Of a stretch of DNA of 64,000 nucleotides, positions 61,434 through 64,000 are shown piece after piece. Under the pieces are notes generated by a model. That model saw nothing but the letters and a program-made list of their open reading frames with translations, did no database searches and was not told the origin of the DNA. The position numbers and the translations under genes were made by a program. Every line of letters starts with the position of its first letter. The first letter of the stretch is position 1. Origin of the DNA: T1Sed10-7 sp040904745 (GTDB lineage Bacteria; Actinomycetota; Nitriliruptoria; Nitriliruptorales; Nitriliruptoraceae); assembly GCA_040904745.1 (NCBI GenBank), contig JBBDSW010000157.1, positions 1 to 64,000 of the forward strand, given 5' to 3'.

Positions 61434-61553
61434 CGGGGCGAAGTTAGCGGCGGCGGCCGAGCGGTCACAGGCGGAAGTTAGGCTCCGGGTCGTTGGCTGG
61501 GTGCCGGGTCGTGGGCCGGGTGCCGAGGCGAGGCGCCAGGCCGGGAGGTGGGC

Positions 61554-64000
61554 ATGCAGGCACGCGGCGGGGGACTGCGACTCGTGCGTGCCACCTCGCT
61601 GGTGTCGCTGGCCGATGCGCTCGCAGGAGCGCTCGTTGCCGACCCGCCCCCGGACCCGTTCACCTCCGTCGAGGTGGCGGTGCCGAGTCGCGGTGTCGAA
61701 CGCTGGCTGGTCCAGCGGCTCGCCGTGCACCTGGGCTCGGAGGCGGGGGAGGGCGGTGTCTGCGCCAACGTCGACTTCCCGTTCGTCGGCGGGGTCGTCG
61801 AGCGGGTCGTCTCGGCCTCGCTCTCGACGTCGTCGGCCACCAGCGATCCGTGGTCACCGGGACGGTTGGCGTGGCCGTTGGCCGAACTCCTCGATGATCT
61901 TCCGGGTGACCCCGCCTTCGCCCCGCTCCGCGCGCATCTCACCGAGGCCGGTGAGCCGGTCCGCCGACGCCGTTTCCCCCTCGCGCGCCGCATCGCCGAC
62001 CTCTTCGACCGCTACGCCCTGTACCGACCGGACATGGTCGCCGCTTGGCGGCGCGGTGAGGACGTCGACGGCGACCAGCAGCCACTCGCTGACAACCTGA
62101 CCTGGCAACCACCTCTGTGGCGCCTGCTCGCGACACGGCTCGGGCACGACGGTCCGGACCAGCGCCTCGACCAGGCGATCGAACGGCTGAGGGGGCAGGA
62201 GCCACTCGCGGACGCGGACCGGCTGCCGGAGGGCCTGTCGGTGTTCGGGGTGCTGGCCGTGCCACCTCGCCACCTCGCGTTGCTCGATGCCCTGGGCACG
62301 CGCATCCCGGTCACGATGTTCGCCCTCACCCCCTGTCCGACGTGGCCAGCGACGACGTCCGTACCCGAACCGCGCAACCGCCTGCTCGCCGCCAGCGGGG
62401 TGGTCGCGCGCGATGCTCACACGATCCTTGCCCCGCATCTGGAACGGGCCCGTCTGCTCGAGGAGACCGGTGGTCCCAGCGTCGGGTCAGGGCCACGGAC
62501 GATCCTGCAGACCCTCCAGGAGGACGTGCGGGCCGACACCCGGCGTGGGGAGGACGCGGAACCGATCACCCGGGGATCGGACGATGGCTCGGTGCAGATC
62601 CATGCCTGCCACGGACCGGTCCGGCAGCTCCAGGTCCTCCGCGAGTCGCTGCTCGCCCTCCTCGAAGACGATCGCACCTTGGAGCCGCGTGACATCGTCG
62701 TCATGACACCCGACATCGAGACGTACGCACCGATCGTGCCGGCCGCGTTCGCGTTCCGGGATGCCGACGGGGACGCGGAGCCTGGCACGGGGCCAGCGGA
62801 CCTCCCCGTGCGGGTGGCCGACCGCGCGCTCACCGAGGAGAACCCGGTCGCCGGGGTGCTCACCACCGTGCTCGAGCTCAGCGGGGGGCGGGTCGGTGCC
62901 TCCGAGGTCCTCGATCTGCTGGCCAGCGGCCCGCTGCGGGCCCGTTTCGGGCTCTCCGCCGCCGATCTGGAGACGCTCCCCGGCTGGCTCCTCGGGAGCG
63001 GGGTGAGCTGGGGTATCGACGCCGAGCACCGGCGCGAACTCATCGACCTCGACGACGGCTCGCACACCTGGCGCTTCGGGCTCGACCGGTGGACGCTCGG
63101 CGCCGCGATGGCCGACGACGGCACCCGCATGGTCGCCGGCGTCGTCCCCTACGACGAGGTGGAAGGTGCGGGGGTGGAGTTGCTCGGCCGCGTCACCGCG
63201 GCCACCGACCGCCTGTTCCACGCCCTGCGTGGCTTACGCGCTCCTCGGCCCATCGAGGGGTGGCAGACGGTGCTCGCCGAGACCGTGACCGCGTTGTGCG
63301 ACCCCGGTCCCGGGCCCCAGCGGGACGCGGCGCTGGCCAGCCAGCTCGCCGAGGTCCGTGCTGCGCTCGCGGACATGGTCGCCGACGCGTACACACCGCA
63401 GCGTCGCTCCCCGGCCCTCGAACTGACGCTCGAGGAGCTCCGCGGGCTGCTCGGGGAACGACTCGGCGGGGGCGCCGGTCACGCCACCTACGGCAGCGGG
63501 GCGATCACGGTCACCGGCCTCGTCCCCCTCCGCAACGTCCCGCACCGGGTCGTCTGCCTGGTCGGGATGGACGACGGCGCGGTGCCGCGCACCGGGGCAC
63601 CGCACGGCTTCGACCTCCTCGAGTCGCCGAGCCGGCCCGGCGATCCGGATCGCCGACTCGAGGATCGCCAGCTGGTCCTCGACGCGATGCTCGCGGCGCG
63701 TGACCACCTCGTCATCACCTACACGGGCAACGACCCCCGGACCAACGAGGTCCAGCAGCCAGCCGCCCCCGTCAGCGAACTCCTCGAGGTGGTGGACCGC
63801 TCGGTCCGGTTCGTCGCCGACGAGGGGTCGGACGATCCGCCCGTTGCCGCCTCTGCCCGACCCGCCCGCGCGGTCGTCGTACGCGCCCATCCGTTGCAGC
63901 CCCACAGCGAGCGGTACTTCCGGTCGGCGCTCGAGGGTGAGGAGCCCATCCCCCGCGCGTTCGACCGCCGCCACCTCGCCGCCGCTCGTGCCGCGATCAC
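61554..64000 (+). CDS. recC: Exodeoxyribonuclease V subunit gamma (RecC), 3'-truncated
   Basis: Chi-recognition subunit of the RecBCD helicase-nuclease. The first 815 codons are in the window and the frame is open to the edge; the family is about 1100 residues. Near the N terminus VEVAVPSRGVERWLVQRLA (about 40-58) matches the start of the first inactive helicase domain. LSVFGVLAVPPRHLALLDAL and VQIHACHGPVRQLQVLRESL with PRDIVVMTPDIETYAP are diagnostic RecC segments. ATG start after GGGAGG. Presence of RecC implies downstream recB and recD, which are outside the window. Confidence 0.95.
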   Translation, partial: MQARGGGLRLVRATSLVSLADALAGALVADPPPDPFTSVEVAVPSRGVERWLVQRLAVHLGSEAGEGGVCANVDFPFVGGVVERVVSASLSTSSATSDPWSPGRLAWPLAELLDDLPGDPAFAPLRAHLTEAGEPVRRRRFPLARRIADLFDRYALYRPDMVAAWRRGEDVDGDQQPLADNLTWQPPLWRLLATRLGHDGPDQRLDQAIERLRGQEPLADADRLPEGLSVFGVLAVPPRHLALLDALGTRIPVTMFALTPCPTWPATTSVPEPRNRLLAASGVVARDAHTILAPHLERARLLEETGGPSVGSGPRTILQTLQEDVRADTRRGEDAEPITRGSDDGSVQIHACHGPVRQLQVLRESLLALLEDDRTLEPRDIVVMTPDIETYAPIVPAAFAFRDADGDAEPGTGPADLPVRVADRALTEENPVAGVLTTVLELSGGRVGASEVLDLLASGPLRARFGLSAADLETLPGWLLGSGVSWGIDAEHRRELIDLDDGSHTWRFGLDRWTLGAAMADDGTRMVAGVVPYDEVEGAGVELLGRVTAATDRLFHALRGLRAPRPIEGWQTVLAETVTALCDPGPGPQRDAALASQLAEVRAALADMVADAYTPQRRSPALELTLEELRGLLGERLGGGAGHATYGSGAITVTGLVPLRNVPHRVVCLVGMDDGAVPRTGAPHGFDLLESPSRPGDPDRRLEDRQLVLDAMLAARDHLVITYTGNDPRTNEVQQPAAPVSELLEVVDRSVRFVADEGSDDPPVAASARPARAVVVRAHPLQPHSERYFRSALEGEEPIPRAFDRRHLAAARAAI

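Overview
The window is 64 kb of very GC-rich bacterial DNA. Genes are tightly packed, GTG starts are common, and many stop and start codons overlap (ATGA/GTGA). A BldD-type regulator carrying the cyclic-di-GMP signature, a resuscitation-promoting-factor-like cell-wall hydrolase, a Holin-X-type membrane protein, a MshB/Mca-like PIG-L deacetylase and an HrcA/CIRCE heat-shock control unit all point to an actinobacterium. Cys-containing SLH repeats and a NifJ-type pyruvate:ferredoxin oxidoreductase suggest a deep-branching class (Nitriliruptoria-like is my inference) rather than Streptomyces or Mycobacterium. I found no rRNA, tRNA, CRISPR array, transposase, integrase or phage structural gene. Two 100-N runs (5241-5340, 50566-50665) are scaffold gaps.

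Layout. 1-3.7 kb: 3' part of lepA, a DUF1269 gene and hemW. 3.8-12.1 kb: an FAD oxidase; a divergent Lrp regulator and PLP decarboxylase; two DUF202 proteins; small membrane or unknown genes; a PEBP protein; a phosphofructokinase with PPi-type residues. 12.4-18.9 kb: a TauE/SafE permease; a 0.9 kb gene-free stretch ending in an iteron-like array in front of an Orc/Cdc6-like AAA+ ATPase; a zincin; methylglyoxal synthase; a fused two-domain eukaryote-type phosphofructokinase; a macrodomain protein. 18.9-34.9 kb: peptidase and gamma-carbonic anhydrase; a plus-strand run of sulfite-oxidase-like protein, Ddl, CocE-like hydrolase, GNAT and an SbcD/SbcC-like pair; then minus-strand RNase R-like, J-domain, HDAC-like and membrane-protein genes. 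35.5-48.9 kb: the housekeeping block hrcA-dnaJ-rsmE-bldD-phoH-ybeY-CNNM/CorC, then nifJ with a DHOD-like partner, then cdd-era. 49-61.4 kb: a frameshifted lipoprotein gene, glgB, a truncated VOC gene, PadR plus its membrane partner, aldo/keto reductase, PIG-L deacetylase, SLH-Rpf protein, crotonase and YcaQ. 61.5 kb to the end: recC, cut off by the window edge.

How it fits together. The lepA-hemW and hrcA-dnaJ-rsmE-phoH-ybeY-era segments usually lie close together in Gram-positive genomes; here about 32 kb of mixed genes separates them. Carbon metabolism is prominent: two different phosphofructokinases, methylglyoxal synthase, PFOR and glycogen branching enzyme. DNA repair is represented by SbcCD-like, RecC and YcaQ proteins. 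Regulation visible in the DNA includes a CIRCE operator at hrcA, palindromes before bldD and between lrp and its divergent neighbour, and strong hairpins between convergent genes. Both assembly gaps fall in convergent spacers whose flanks are identical hairpin-forming repeats.
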